In this document: positions 20,669-32,892 of the stretch, in pieces
How the letters are laid out: each line of letters starts with the position of its first letter
Position numbering within the stretch: the first letter of the stretch is position 1
Assembly (NCBI GenBank): GCA_026119935.1
Contig: JALRMH010000050.1
Location: forward strand, 215,174-279,173
DNA from: Endothia cerciana
Lineage: Eukaryota; Ascomycota; Sordariomycetes; Diaporthales; Cryphonectriaceae
Reading direction: 5' to 3'
DNA: 64,000 nt
Position numbers and translations under genes: made by a program
Notes under the pieces: generated by a model
Seen by the model: only the letters and a program-made list of their open reading frames with translations
Told to the model about the DNA's origin: nothing
Databases searched by the model: none

Positions 20669-23353
20669 TCAACCCTCCTCTGTGAAGATACTCAACGGCC
20701 TGGCAAGCTTCACGAACATCTCTTCCCTCTCGCCCTCAGGTGTGCTCAAGATAGTTACCGCTCCTCCGGCGCCGATATGCCACACCTCCTTCTCTCCGGC
20801 CTCATCATCCCCTGCCTTGGTCTCATCATCCCAACGGAACATGCTCCTGATCGTAACACTCCAGTCGCCGCGGCCAGTGACACACATGTAGCCTACGACG
20901 CCGGAATACAGGCTTCTCTCCTTCCCTCCTTCAACCTGCTGTAGGATCTCACAGCTCCTCTTCTTTGGCGCGCCCGTCATGCTCCCTGGCGGGAGACTGG
21001 CTGACAGGACGTCGAGCCCGGAGTAGCTCCCCAAGCCGTCGCCTAGCCCGGGCTGTGGCAGCTGTCCCTCCACCCGCGTGATCATCGTATACAGCGTCTG
21101 GTATTCCTCAACCTTCAGCAACTCCGGCACCGTCACCATGCCCGCGCCACATATGCCGTGCAGATCGTGCCGGACCAGGTCCACAATCATCAGGTTCTCG
21201 GCTTCCTCTTTAGGGATGTGTAGGATAGCCTCAGCTTCTGCCAATGTCGTCGCGCAGCCGCCGCCCGGCTCGGAGGATTTCTTAACGGTGCCCTTCATCG
21301 GCCTCATGGAGCACAGGCCCGAGCGATTGTACTGAAGGAATCGCTCCGGTGAAGAGCTGACAAGGGTGGCGCCTCCAAGGCGGATGTACGAAGCAAACGG
21401 GGCCGGGTTGCGCCGACGAAGAGTGCGGTAGAGCTGCCAGGACGATTCGGCTGGGTAGCTGGCCATCTCTGGTTCGGATCGCTTTGTTCCTGGCCGGGAG
21501 CCTGATGCCGCTTGGCGGCCATTCTCCCGTGGCCTGATGGTCGTTGTGATTCTGGTCTGGTCCGTGAGGCACAGCTCGTAGGAGTCCCCGGCCGCGATGT
21601 ACTCTTGGCACATGCGGACTTTTGCCTCGTATTTGGCGGGTTCAGGCTTTCTGATGGCCGTCTGGATCTTGAAGCCGTGGCATACAGGCCCGTTATGGCC
21701 ACGTTGATGACCATAACGCCACGTCTCGGAGCTTTGCAGTTTTTCTACGGTCGACGTAATCCAGGGGAAGTTGGATTCCAAATGTTGTACATGCATCACA
21801 CCTTTCTGATGGTCCAGAACAATCGACTTCTTCACCCAGGCAAGGCAGACATCCGGCCTCCTGTGGCCTCTGTCTCTTGGTAATTGTATGTCGATGTCGC
21901 TGAGCCCTTGTTCGTACGTGACGAAGCCGACGAGTCCTCCCAGAAACGGTACCTCATTCTCGTCCGGCACTTCGCGCGTGTCAAACTCGAACCGGCTCCG
22001 CCTCGTTTCATGGAAGTCGGCCAGAAAGTGCCATACAGTCTTTTCTGGTGGCAGAGGGATCGTCTCTCGAGTGCCGGACATCAGACCATTGACGAGGGTG
22101 ATGAAACCGTCCCCTGTGTGATGCTCGACTCGCATGCACTCGTCAACATCTACCGCCAGGATACTGAACCGTCCACGGACGTCAACACCGGCCGTCGGCG
22201 CTGGTTGGTTGCCGTTCGCAGAGTCAAAAATGATGTTGTTGGTGCTCTGTGGGTCGAGGATCTCCGCGACATGCGGTGCCTCGACGCCGTTCGGGAGGGG
22301 GACAGATCGAGACTGAAAGGTCTGAGGGGTGTCGGAGTGCACCAGCTTCCTCCAGACGCGTAGCCCTCTTTCGGAGCCCGTATCGATAAGATCTGCTTGC
22401 CGGTGGAGGCTCGTCCTGACGGCGTTCCTTGCCAAAGTGTCCCTGTGATCCGTGTTGATGACTCTTCCGCTCTCCCTATTCCACCTCCTGGCCTGGTCGA
22501 ACCAGTTTTGCAACACCTTGTGGCCTTCGTCTTCGGTGCAGACTGATTCCGGGTGATACTGAAGACCCCAGAAGGGTTTTCGACGGTGCTTCAACGCCAT
22601 CAGGATCCTCTCAGGTCCTTGTGCGTCACACCGGTCCTCCTCCACCCACGCCAGGGGCATGATGTCTGGCTGGCCTGACGGGCTTTCCCTTTTCTTGTCG
22701 TCCCAGTCTAAGACAGAATCTTGACCGACATCTGCGCAGAGGCTGTGATACAGAGTGGCCTTGAAGTCCTCAACGCCTCTGAAGATGTCCCCATCGCCTC
22801 TAGCGGCGTTGCGTTTCGGTTGATGCTCTATCGTCCTGACCAGCCCGTGCAAGCCCCTCTTCAGCCTCCTGATCTCGCCGCCACAAGCCAGCACCAGGCT
22901 CTGGAAGCCCAGGCACACGCCCAAGACAGGAAGGACTTCGCGTTCGTCAAGCTCCCATACCAACCGCATCAGCCCGGCATCCGCCTCGTTCCCAGGCGAT
23001 CCAGGCCCCGGCCCACACACCACAGCCTCATAATGACGAAGCTCGCGACGGAAGTCCCGCTCTGAAATGGGTGCATCGATAGGCAGGACGCAGACGTGGA
23101 CATCCAGGAGGGTGGTAAGCAGAGAGGTTATGTTGTTTGAGAAAGAGTCGTAGGCGTCGATGAAGAGGATCCTGGGTCGTGTAGATGGCATGGGCAGTGG
23201 TCCTTCCGTGGATCCCATCTTTACATGTGCAGCACGGGGAGGCCTGATGACCGGCCGGCTCGTCCTCGATCGATAAAGGACCTCGCGCCTCGTTATGTGG
23301 CTCACAGATTTGATACGGTCATGGCGAGTGATTCTGCCGTGTAGAAGTGACAC
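20669..23353 (-). CDS. Aminodeoxychorismate synthase, fused PabA-PabB (PABA synthase)
   Basis: Single-exon ORF of 894 aa. The N-terminal part is a class I glutamine amidotransferase with VCGPGPGSPG, the nucleophile Cys in VLGVCLGFQS and the HxE pair in WGLQYHPES. The C-terminal part is the chorismate-binding PabB domain, with PFASYIRLGG, LVSSSPERFLQ, RPMKGTVKK, LMIVDLVRHDL and LPPGSMTGAPKKRS. The bifunctional enzyme makes 4-amino-4-deoxychorismate from chorismate and glutamine for folate synthesis, as yeast Abz1 does. An in-frame Met at 23218 (MGSTEGPLP) is the likelier family start. The 45 residues before it are Arg-rich with few acidic residues and could be a leader or untranslated. The chain ends in KLARPLSIFTEEG. 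Confidence 0.92.
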   Translation of the reverse strand: MSLLHGRITRHDRIKSVSHITRREVLYRSRTSRPVIRPPRAAHVKMGSTEGPLPMPSTRPRILFIDAYDSFSNNITSLLTTLLDVHVCVLPIDAPISERDFRRELRHYEAVVCGPGPGSPGNEADAGLMRLVWELDEREVLPVLGVCLGFQSLVLACGGEIRRLKRGLHGLVRTIEHQPKRNAARGDGDIFRGVEDFKATLYHSLCADVGQDSVLDWDDKKRESPSGQPDIMPLAWVEEDRCDAQGPERILMALKHRRKPFWGLQYHPESVCTEDEGHKVLQNWFDQARRWNRESGRVINTDHRDTLARNAVRTSLHRQADLIDTGSERGLRVWRKLVHSDTPQTFQSRSVPLPNGVEAPHVAEILDPQSTNNIIFDSANGNQPAPTAGVDVRGRFSILAVDVDECMRVEHHTGDGFITLVNGLMSGTRETIPLPPEKTVWHFLADFHETRRSRFEFDTREVPDENEVPFLGGLVGFVTYEQGLSDIDIQLPRDRGHRRPDVCLAWVKKSIVLDHQKGVMHVQHLESNFPWITSTVEKLQSSETWRYGHQRGHNGPVCHGFKIQTAIRKPEPAKYEAKVRMCQEYIAAGDSYELCLTDQTRITTTIRPRENGRQAASGSRPGTKRSEPEMASYPAESSWQLYRTLRRRNPAPFASYIRLGGATLVSSSPERFLQYNRSGLCSMRPMKGTVKKSSEPGGGCATTLAEAEAILHIPKEEAENLMIVDLVRHDLHGICGAGMVTVPELLKVEEYQTLYTMITRVEGQLPQPGLGDGLGSYSGLDVLSASLPPGSMTGAPKKRSCEILQQVEGGKERSLYSGVVGYMCVTGRGDWSVTIRSMFRWDDETKAGDDEAGEKEVWHIGAGGAVTILSTPEGEREEMFVKLARPLSIFTEEG

Positions 23354-25937
23354 TGCAGTGCAGGACCCGCAAGGCGAGTGAGGTCTCGGTGACTTTTCTA
23401 TGTGTCAGACTTGGTCGGCGAGATATGGCGTCGGCATCCAGGCCGCGCGGCAATCGGTTCTCCTTCACTGGACCCCCAATTCGGTGGTAAATGATATTCA
23501 TGGGAGGGAGTGAGTGAGTGGGTGAGTTGATGAAAAGAAGTCTGATATTTTAGCATTTTTGGCTTAGGGGGGTCCGCAAAAGTCTAGCCTCGTCGGCCGC
23601 GCCGAGACCAAATCCCTGCCGAGCCGGAACGAAGGTATGACTCGGATTACAGATGATATTATCAGGTCTCGACTCTCTTTCTCGATGCAAATAGTCTTGT
23701 TCTAGGTGGCTTTTCGAGAACTCGATCATCTTGGGAAGAATATGGGGCGGGCAGCAGGAAGGTCGGTCCTGGCAGAGCTACGCGGGATCACAAACCAGAT
23801 TAATAGTCCTTCCTGCTCTGCAGAGCACAGCAACCTTTTCTTCCTTTTCCCACACTGTATTTCCTTTATAGCGTCGCGGATGTGAGCGGCTTGCACGGTC
23901 GGTTTCTAAGACTATACTGGATACATTCATTGCTTCACATACCTACGGGCAAAAGGCAAAGAACGCAGACCTTTCCAGGCCAGATCGCTGCACCAGTTAC
24001 GGATCAAACAGTAATTAATTCAACAATCCATCTGGACATTCGTCTTAACAACGGTACATACTGCCACCCGCTGCTCAACTGACTTCTTCCCCATTGCTGT
24101 AATAGCCTCTAAACCTCTGCTATCCGTCATCATCCAAGACCGGCCGATGTCTCCTAGCGTCGCTCCTATCTTGCCTTCGTGCCTGGCAAATCGCCCGCCT
24201 GCTGCCGAAAGAAAGACGGTCGACGAACCTAGAAGAGAATCCTTTTTCATTAGCCCACGTGAAAGGTCACGCGTAAGCGAAGTGGGGTGCGGTGCCAAGG
24301 GCCCCCAAAGGGAACCTCTCACCACCATTGCCGCTCAGACGGATGACACTGATCATCACAGCCCGCACAAGTAACGATAAGGTGTGCGGATTCAGTAAGA
24401 TTAACTGTTTCTTCACAGAGGAGCCGGAAGGCTCATCGAAAAGGTCCCTCCTGCCTTTATAATATCGTCAGTGATGAAATCACTCGGCTGTACCACAACT
24501 CCTGATCCCAGGATCTGGTGGAAAATATCGACGGCAAGCAAGATGTCTGAGACGACAACAGTACACCATGCTCGGGACCCGCAGCTCAAGTGAGCTGTGC
24601 CATAAGGACACTTGGTCGGGATGGAGAAGGAGGCGAGCGGGGGGAGGCGAAACAGATGGACGGAGGGGACGAGGCAGATGGACAGAGGAGAGGGCCAGAA
24701 ACAGATGGATGGGGGAAAGAACAGATGAACGCAGAGAGACTTGAATCGTATCTGTTATATAGGCAGTTACAAGTAACTCCTTCTCGATGGCACAAAGGCT
24801 GACGAGCTGATCAGCTGTCCCTTCTCATCAGAGCAGAGGGCAGGCCCGTCCTGCTGTTTCCACGGGCAACGCCTTCACAATACCCGCAGTAGTAGCGATA
24901 GAAGTAATAAAGTGGCTGTAATCGCGGTTTCTTTTGGGACATCTCTCGAGCCAGTTCGAGATCCATCATAATTTAAGCCCTGCGAAGGATCCAAGCTGGT
25001 AAATACGTTGTCCGGCCAGCTGCTTCTTTCAGTCGATGTTGCCTATACCGAGGCGTGGTCCTGGGACCTACTGCTGGTCTGCTGATTTCGAGGTTTGGTA
25101 CACGGAAGCCCCTGTGGACTTGCACAGAGAAGGAGATGGTCGACGCTGAAGCTTTTCGACAGGATCGCTTTGGCGGATGCTCAGCCTTGTCCGCCTCGCT
25201 TTTTCCAGGAGCCCCGTTGTCGGCCAGTCTGCATCACCCATCCCGCTCTTGACCATGCCTCCTCCTGGTTTCCCCTTGCTGCCCCTTTCTTTACACGCGT
25301 GACTACGGGCTGGTGTGGTTACTATATCCCATTGCGCTTGCTTCGCCACGGGTCCTGGAACCAGGCGCCACTCACTCACATCACGAAGTCTGGAGTGATC
25401 AGACAACAGAAACCTCAACCGCAATACATAACCTACAAGACAAGCCAGGTTCGGGCCCTCTTCTCCTTCTTTCCTTCGTCTTTGTCTCATTCCGGCCCGA
25501 TGATTCTTGAGCCCTGTTACTCTCTCACTTGTACACTATATGCAACTGCATTGTCCGACTACAATTGATTGCTTATCTAACAACAGCTTTGTTATTCTTT
25601 CGTATTCGGCTGCCTCCCCTTCCTGAAACCTCAAGCTAAAATAGCAAAAGCCCTGGGGGGCAATGGCAAGTGTCATCAGCTGTTCAGCAGTATCCAGGCC
25701 AAGTCATTTGTCGTTCGTTCACTCATTCATCGATTCGCTTTGATAATTCTGGACAGACATCTGCTTATTCACAGTGCTGTTGAATTCTTGACAGCATCTG
25801 ATACTGACATATATATATTTATTATATATATATATACACGCTCTCAGGTCTTGGCCTCTGACACTGCTCGCTTCTGGCTCCAGACCAACAACGCCAAGTC
25901 TACCTCACTTACAAAAATTTCCAGCTAAACTGAGGAG
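23354..25937. other. 2.6 kb intergenic region
   Basis: No recognisable gene. ORFs here, such as one at 25095-25568, lack domain features. An imperfect GGAN/ACAGATGGA purine-rich repeat lies at about 24620-24730. AT dinucleotides (tatatatatttattatatatatata) at about 25808-25838 lie 100 bp before the next gene. The 3' half is CT-rich. Confidence 0.5.
24645..24730. repeat. Purine-rich imperfect repeat (acagatgga-type)
   Basis: Several copies of aacagatgga or gcagatggac lie within about 85 bp. It is probably a degenerate minisatellite. Confidence 0.45.
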
Positions 25938-26852
25938 ATGTGTATCGAGGTGATCTACTACTGCCCCGGTGGCTGTGGCTGGCGTTGCGAGCCAGCACTC
26001 GAGTCAGCAATCGAGCCATGTTTTGCGGCCATCAACCCCATCGTCGAGGTCGATGACCATCATATGCAGCAACTGACGATGCCGCTCCCCCGTGAGCGCC
26101 ACCGAGACTTTATCTGCGGAATGCCTGGTTGTCCATTCTTCCCACGTCTCTACCAAGCCAACCCCCTTGGGCCCGTCTGGCAGTGTCCCGGCTGCGCTGA
26201 CGTGGTCGCATGCAGTAATGCCGCGGTGGATATAGACGCCTTGCGGCAGGTTATCGGGATTGGACAGTCGGGCATCTGGCCCCGTCCCCCTCGTAACAGC
26301 TGGGAAGAGCTCATATGCCGTGGTGAGTCCTGCGCTTTCAACCCACAGTACATGCAGTCGTTCCAGGATAGGCTGACCATCCTTCGCGACGACCAGCAGC
26401 GGGCCGACTCCCAGTTGGTCCACACGTACCGGGATGAGATTGAGCAGGTTTTGAAGGGTGCCGCTGAGTTGGAGCCTTTGGTCGACATCCTGGCGAATGA
26501 CCCGGGTCAAATCCCGCCGCCACAGCACAGCCCTCTCATCCGGGTGGACTACCACCAGGAACCGGTTGTACCTCCTCAGACAGATCGTGTTGGGCCGCAG
26601 CTGGCCAACGACGAGCACCGGCTGAACGTCAACCAGCCTGACATTGCTGAGCCGGCGCAGCCCATCGTCCTCGCAATGAGACCCACTCCGGCTGGCCCAG
26701 CTAACCACCGGGACAGATGGAGTGCTGAGGAGGACCAGCGATTGCTCACACTCAAGAGCCGTGGATGGTCTCGCCAACACATCGCCAAGGACATGGGCCG
26801 CACTCGTTGTGGCGTACGCCACCGGGACGTGAGACTGTCCAAAGGCCACTGA
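25938..26852 (+). CDS. Hypothetical protein with N-terminal Cys-rich segment and C-terminal Myb/SANT-like helix-turn-helix
   Basis: Intronless, 304 aa. The N-terminus MCIEVIYYCPGGCGWRC and the segments ICGMPGCPFFP and WQCPGCADVVAC provide paired cysteines that could bind zinc; many fungus-specific small proteins start with a similar MCxE/CGC pattern. The last 45 residues, RDRWSAEEDQRLLTLKSRGW followed by SRQHIAKDMGRTRCGVRHR, read as a Myb/SANT-like or homeodomain-like DNA-binding helix bundle with the expected W and acidic-rich first helix. A role in transcription is inferred from this alone. An AT-rich stretch lies just upstream. It may be lineage specific. Confidence 0.65.
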   Translation: MCIEVIYYCPGGCGWRCEPALESAIEPCFAAINPIVEVDDHHMQQLTMPLPRERHRDFICGMPGCPFFPRLYQANPLGPVWQCPGCADVVACSNAAVDIDALRQVIGIGQSGIWPRPPRNSWEELICRGESCAFNPQYMQSFQDRLTILRDDQQRADSQLVHTYRDEIEQVLKGAAELEPLVDILANDPGQIPPPQHSPLIRVDYHQEPVVPPQTDRVGPQLANDEHRLNVNQPDIAEPAQPIVLAMRPTPAGPANHRDRWSAEEDQRLLTLKSRGWSRQHIAKDMGRTRCGVRHRDVRLSKGH

Positions 26853-27655
26853 ACATCAGTAAGTTCGGAGCTTTGTGAGGACGAGACCTAGAGTCTAGTG
26901 CGAAGGGCCTCTGAGAGTCTCTTGAGGCACCATCCTATTTCTTATGTACGCATGATCAGGTAACTTGATGATTAGAGAATAGACATTTCCCTCTTTTACT
27001 GTTCCCAACCCACTTATTGGGTACTCGCATTTGCAGACACTTTTCGACCCAGTTCTGTGACAGGTCTGGTGCTGGTAATTTTACCTGGCAGCACTGATTC
27101 TAATCTAAACATAAGGGCAGGGAGCAACCCGAGCCTTGCCAACATTCATCCTACCCGGTCTCCTAATCAGGAAGCGGAGTCGAGAACGAGATACATACCT
27201 CCGACGAACAACCCCTGTTGGGGATGGGGTTGACAAGGCTAATCGCATGGCATGAGAAAGGCGGACATGTGAGCCAAACCCCCCCCCCCCGGCCAACAAC
27301 AAAACAGGAATCCTTTGTGGGCTTCTCTCCAGATTCGACACCAGGCACAGGTTTCCCTCTAGTGTGTGTACGGGAGAAGGGAAGGGGCGCGGCTTGTTGG
27401 ACGTTTGGCGGCAGCCGGAAGCGTCTCACAATGGGGGTATGAAAATGGGTAATGCCTCTTCGGTCATCATAGTCATAGTTATTTCCATCTGAACCACATC
27501 TCGTGAGACTTCAGCGCCAGGTATTCTCCAAGTCTACATTCCATCTGTACAAGATCCCAATCTTCACCACGTTAGGCACCCTTGCCACCTCCAAGCCCAA
27601 GCTCTGCGCCTTGACGGGTATTTCCTCAACACAGAACAACCCCAACCAGCGAGTC
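26853..27655. other. Convergent spacer before the Trs120 stop
   Basis: No gene is seen. A run of ten C lies at about 27280-27290. Confidence 0.5.
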
Positions 27656-30600
27656 CTACTCCCGGTCCCTGACAAGAAGCCGACAGGGCTGCCTCGAGTG
27701 CCAGATCCTCCTCTCCCTCGCCCCAAGTGCAAGGTCCAACAGCTCCTGCGTGCTCGACCTGGGCCTGCCCTCCGGGCCCGCGGGTGTCGCCGTCACACTC
27801 AGCTTCGAGTCCCTCACCGAGCCCCTCCGCTTCTCATCATCCGTGGTGGGCCGGTACACCCTCGTCTCCTCCACCGACGCCGTGATCTCGAACTCGCCCC
27901 TGCACAGCGCGGTGACGCCGACAAGCACGTCCGTGCTCTGCTTCCCGGGGAGGAGAGGGAGGAACTGCTGCAGCGTGCCATTCCAGGCGAACTTGCGCGT
28001 GTAGTCGAGCGCGACGTTGAGGGGCCGGTGGCAGAGGGCTGGCATGAGGCGCAGGGTCGGGTAGATGGGCTGCTCGGTGCGGTTGGTGACGTGCACGCGG
28101 ATCCGGACGAAGTCGTCCACACACACGGAATCCTTACTCCGCCGTGCTGTCGTCTCCGTGGCGTCGGTGTCTGGTCCTGCCGATGCAGACGGGTCCTCGA
28201 CGGAGACTTCGATGCCCACCTCGTCCACCTTGACCGCCTCGATCATCCGTGTCGTGAGACGCATGCTGCGAAGCTCGATGTGGCCTGTGCGCGTGGGCCG
28301 GTTGCCCGTCTTCCATGTGCCTCTGAGGCAGTCAAGGATCTTCTCGCGGTACCAGAAGGCCTCGCGGTTGCCCCTCTCCACATCGGGAGAAATCTTGCTC
28401 GTGCTGACCACGAATTGGCGATGTCGAGAGGGATTCAGGGCTGGTATGGACGCGTGCGGGTCCTCGAGATAGACTCGCCGCACTGGCACTATGACACGGC
28501 TTGTGTTCCCGGGCAGTATGTGCTCTTCGATGACGGCGCCATCTTCGATCTCGAGTTGGGCAATCATGCTGCTCGGCCATGCGTTACGTAGGTCAAGAAG
28601 TAACAGGCAGTACTTGTCCGAGGTGAGCACGTGGCTCCCCCCTCCGGCCTTGCTTGTCCTTGCCCACAGTGGCTGTGGTATGCTCCCATGCAGCGGCAGC
28701 ACGTCCATTCTCGCGATTTCAACGCTCGCGTTGACCGTCACCGTCAGCTGCAGCGAGACCTGGCGCGTGAAGAACTTCTGCTCAAGCTCTTCCGGTGGTA
28801 CGCCGAAGTAAGCATAGTCTATCAATATCCCCGCGCTCGTGAGACCGGGCTTTCCCAGTATCTCAAACTCGACAGTCGCCGTTTCACCGGGGGCGATGTA
28901 TCTCCTGCTGACCGGCTTCGAGAGCCGCAAAGCCTGCTTCTTAGCCAGGATGAGCTCGTACTCATAAAGCTCGGCGGGCGTCGCATCGCGATTGTTGAGC
29001 GCGGTCTGCAGCTGTTCCTGTGTGGAGTCTTGAAAGGAGAAAAGGAGGAAGTCGGCCGGAGTATTTGAGAGGTTCTGAAGTGTGACGCAGAACGTCTGCC
29101 GCTCCCCCTCCAGGATCATAACCGAGGACTGAGGGAGTGTCGTCGACTTGACGATAAGCACGGGCTGTTGAGAGATGACGTTGACGTCAATGTAATGAGG
29201 TTTGGGCAGAGGGTTCGTGGGTATGAGTAGTGACATGTTGTAGTCGAGTGCAGCAAGACCCGTGACCTTCACCTTTGGCTCTGTGTCCAGGGACCAAGGC
29301 TCCGTAAATATGGGGAAACGCCTCTCCCTGCATCCCCTAACGCGTATCAACGCGCCTGTGATACGCAACGAACCAGATGCCTTCGGTGTACCGGTAATAC
29401 GCATGGACTGAGTGCGATACGCGCCAATCAGGACTTGCTCGGCCGAGGACTCGAATTCGACCCCCTCGGTCGCTATCTTGGCGCTCACGATATCAACCTC
29501 GATGTCGTAAGGATTTTGTAATGTAAGCTTAAACGTCACGGGCTCGCCAGCCACAAGGTTGCTGACCATAGCCACCTTGTCCGGCTGTTTCTGGAACGGG
29601 TTATGTATAAACGGGTTGACGTCCTGGGACGTCCTGGTGGAAGAGAACCCGGGAAGCTCTGTCTTTGCATGCTCAATCGGCGTGCGTGTGATGGGTTGGG
29701 GCTCCAGCTTCATGCCCCGCAAGAAGAACTCGTCCCAGTACTCGGCCTCCATATGCCCCAGGCCTATCCGCTCGGTCAAGCTGTGCGTCTTCGAGATATT
29801 GGTGACGAGCCGGACCTGCTCCTCGACCGAGATTCGAGGAGCGGCATCCTCTTGGCGAGGACCTGGTGCTATGCCGCTGCCGGCTGTCCGCATGAGATCG
29901 CTTGAGTATTTCAAGACGCCCGCGAAGTCGGGCAACGCCTCGGAAAAGTTAATGCAGGCCCGCAATATGTTCACCTTGAGCTGCCGCATGCCGTACAAGC
30001 GAGCCGCCGCCTGTTTCTGTATCCGCTTGAGGCACGCTGCATCCGAGTCCGGGTCTATCGGTTCCTCACCCTTGGCGCCGTCTGACTCGATGAGCATGTC
30101 AAATGCCGCCACTCCGTAAGTCTTTATGATCAGGTCCAGGAAGGCATCGATGCCATGCTCGAGGTCACTCTCCGCCAGCTGGAGTACCGCGCCATTCGAG
30201 TGGCCGTTGATGTTGTTCAGGGCCACCAGTCCGGCAGCAGGATGTATCCCGACCTCAGCAGCCCCGCGAGTTCTCGCCTCAACCAGCCCTCCTATGACGA
30301 CCGAGACGAGCTCTCGTATCACCATGGCCTTCTTCCTCTGATAACCCAGCAGCCCCAGAACAGTGGCAATGCCGCTCAGGATTGTGACGCGGTCTGGAGT
30401 GTTCAACAGCTCGGCCCCCGGACCAGGAAACGCACGCATCAACATGGTCACAATGACCATACGAGGCGGTGTGACCATGGGTCGCGGGGACGTCGAGAGA
30501 AGCTTGTCTGGCGTTGTCCCGATGATCATCATGTCGAGCGACTGCCCGCCCAGCTTCCCCTCCGCGACGTGCAGCGCCGCTAGGACCCTGGAAAACCTGA

Positions 30601-32082
30601 TGACGGTCTCAGACATTGGCAGGATAGGTAAGTGCTCCGCTGATATCCTGGAATAGAGAGCAAGTATCCTATCCAGCAGGTCTGGGAGGACATTCTGAAA
30701 TCGACGCAAGTACTCCGGCTGACTGATGTCGACGTTCTCCTCCTGCACGCCGTTGGCCGCGCCCTTGTCCTGGGACAGGCAAATCGACGGTATGGTAAAC
30801 TCGATACCCGCCCAGCTCAGCAGCAGCAGGCTGAGGGTGATGATCTCGAGCGCCTTCCCGTGCCAGAGGTGATCGTTAATCGACTTGGCGACAGTCGCGC
30901 CCTCCATCGCCTCCTTGAGCGAGTCCGTCCACCGGCCCGCCTGCAGGTACATCGACGCCATGAGGATAGTGACACGCGCCTTGCCCTTGTTGCGCCACCG
31001 CTCGTTGACGCCGCCGGAGCCGAAGCCGTGGACGGACACGCGGTCCTGGCTCGCGCTGCGGATCCCCTGGGCCGTGACTGGCCGGGCCGATCCTTTCTGT
31101 TCTGGGCTTGCAGGAGCAGACCTCTCCTGCACTGCCGGTATGTCGTCGAAAGATGTCGGTGGATTTGCCAGGGCGCTACTTTTCACAGGTGTAGATGGCC
31201 GGTTTGGAGATGCCGCCGGGGGCGAGCCCTTGAATGGGAGCGGCATCGACAGCCGGGCCGAGTCTTTGTGCTCCAAGGCGCCGCTTGCCGAGGCGGACCG
31301 CCCTATGGCAAATTGTGAATTCCGCCTTCGTATAGTGGGCTCCTCGGGACCGTTTGCTGGCCCGTTTCCCTGTCCCGGCGACTCTAGGTAAGCCAGTGCC
31401 TCGAACGACCTCGCGAGGGAGGTCATCTCCGCCAGTAGCAGCGTCGAGACATCGCACATGACGGTCCTCATGGTGGTTCTCTTCCACTGGTCCGGCGGCG
31501 GTATGGCCACGATCCCTTCGGGCAGCGGTATTGGGTGGTCTTCCGGATGCGTGTAGTCGAACAGCAGGAGCTGGTGCACGATGGCCTTGGGGAAGGAGTC
31601 CCTCAGATCCTCCAGCCCCTGGTACAGAGCCCTGATGTTCTTATCGGCGAGGGTCTCCCCAGTCTGCGTCTTGCTGAAGGGGATTTTGTCCACCTCGGTG
31701 CCATCCGCGACCGCAATCACCACCAGCGTCTCCCTGTACAGGTCGAAGGGTAGCAAGGCGAGGTGCGAAGGGGGCGGCACGTGGGTAGCGAATTCGTAGA
31801 AGATGGCGCCGTCAGGGAAGGCCAGCGGCGAGAACATGGCTGCGCAAGCGACAGCACGGGTCAGCGTACTCTGTCACATATAAGAGGGGACTGGCGCATC
31901 ATCTAGGGCGTCATACTTCTGTTCGGCCGCTTGTCGGCGCCCACGTCGCGGAGGTGGACGACATGTTCGCCCTGGAGCCTCTCGAGAAAGGAGGCGAAGC
32001 GGTCTGCCTTGATCTGTCCGGTAGGGACACACAGTGCCTTCACCCGCGCCGGGGCGATGGGCAGAAGGGAGTCTGCGCTCAT
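27656..32082 (-). CDS. trs120: TRAPPII subunit Trs120 (TRAPPC9 family)
   Basis: Two exons, 32082-31917 and 31839-27656 with a 77-nt intron, give about 1449 aa, the size of filamentous-fungal Trs120. The first exon encodes MSADSLLPIAPARVKALCV and ends DKRPNR, then splices to T|MFSPLAFPDGAIFYEFAT. Blocks such as MYLQAGRWTDSLKEAMEG, KARVTILMAS, LGHMEAEYWDEFFLRGM, NPFIHNPFQK and a beta-rich C-terminal half (VNPFIHN onward, with SPRW-less Ig-like repeats) match the family. Trs120 joins Trs130 and Trs65 to make TRAPPII, the exchange factor for Ypt31/Rab11 at the trans-Golgi, needed for polarised hyphal secretion. The short first exon with its own ATG explains why the long ORF alone seems to start at an internal Met. 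Confidence 0.9.
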
Positions 32083-32892
32083 GGTTCTGACAGCATGCCT
32101 CCGGTCTCGTTGCGCGGTCTCGTTCTATATGGGGGGGGGGGGGGGCGATGGTGGTGGTTGTGTTCCGTCTACGGGCGCATCGAAGAAGTACAAGTCGTTC
32201 GTCGCTCGCGTGCAGTCCTCAGGACCGAGAGGTCGAGGTGGGGGCTTCGTACTGGCCCTGTGGGTACAGTACGTCCGACTGCTGTGCTGTGGACCCGATC
32301 GCTGCTCTGTTCGCAGCCCTGCTCACGGAGGGATCGCGAGGGTCAATGGCGGGACTGAAACTGTCATCTGCGGTGCACTCCCACAACTCCGTAGCGGTTG
32401 GACCCTGGTCAGATCTCCAGCCAAGGCGTGCCAGGGGTCCGTCCGCAGGGATGTGATTGGTCTGAGCGCGTGCTGGATTGAATCTTGATGACAATCTGCC
32501 AATGTGCCGCGGCTCCGGGAGGTCTCCAACAGGGCCAGCCTCGCCGGGCCTTTTTTTCCCAAACTTTCTCTTTTCGAACCCTGTTTGCGACACGTTTATA
32601 CATAGTAGTAGTAAGTACCGCCGGCATGTCGTATGGTACCCTCGCGACCCGAAGCTTTGGAAACCTTAGCATTGTGGTCCCTAGAACTTCAGGGGTCTCC
32701 AGCTGGACCCCTACAAATACAGATACAGATACAGAAGATTATCATCACCAGCGCCACCCACCATCGTGGGCTTCAATCAGAAGACTACTTGGTTTCCATA
32801 CTCCATACCAGGTGACGACACCCGCCCCCCCCCCCCCCTTTTCGAAAGGATAAGAATAAAAATAAAAATCAAGAAAATTATGCCCTGTCCGT
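32083..32892. other. Spacer between SDR-like gene end and Trs120 start
   Basis: No gene is supported. A G run lies at about 32131-32144 and a C run at about 32824-32839. An (AAAAAT)-like stretch at 32857-32880 is just downstream of the SDR-like stop and may belong to its 3' processing region. Confidence 0.5.

Noticed and set aside
23219..23353. First 45 codons of the PABA synthase ORF as a mitochondrial leader
   Set aside because: Arg-rich, but folate precursor synthesis of this type is usually cytosolic and the family starts at about the internal Met; left as an alternative start only.
25095..25568. ORF of 157 codons in the spacer before the Myb-like gene
   Set aside because: Sequence content reads like CT-rich leader; no family features.
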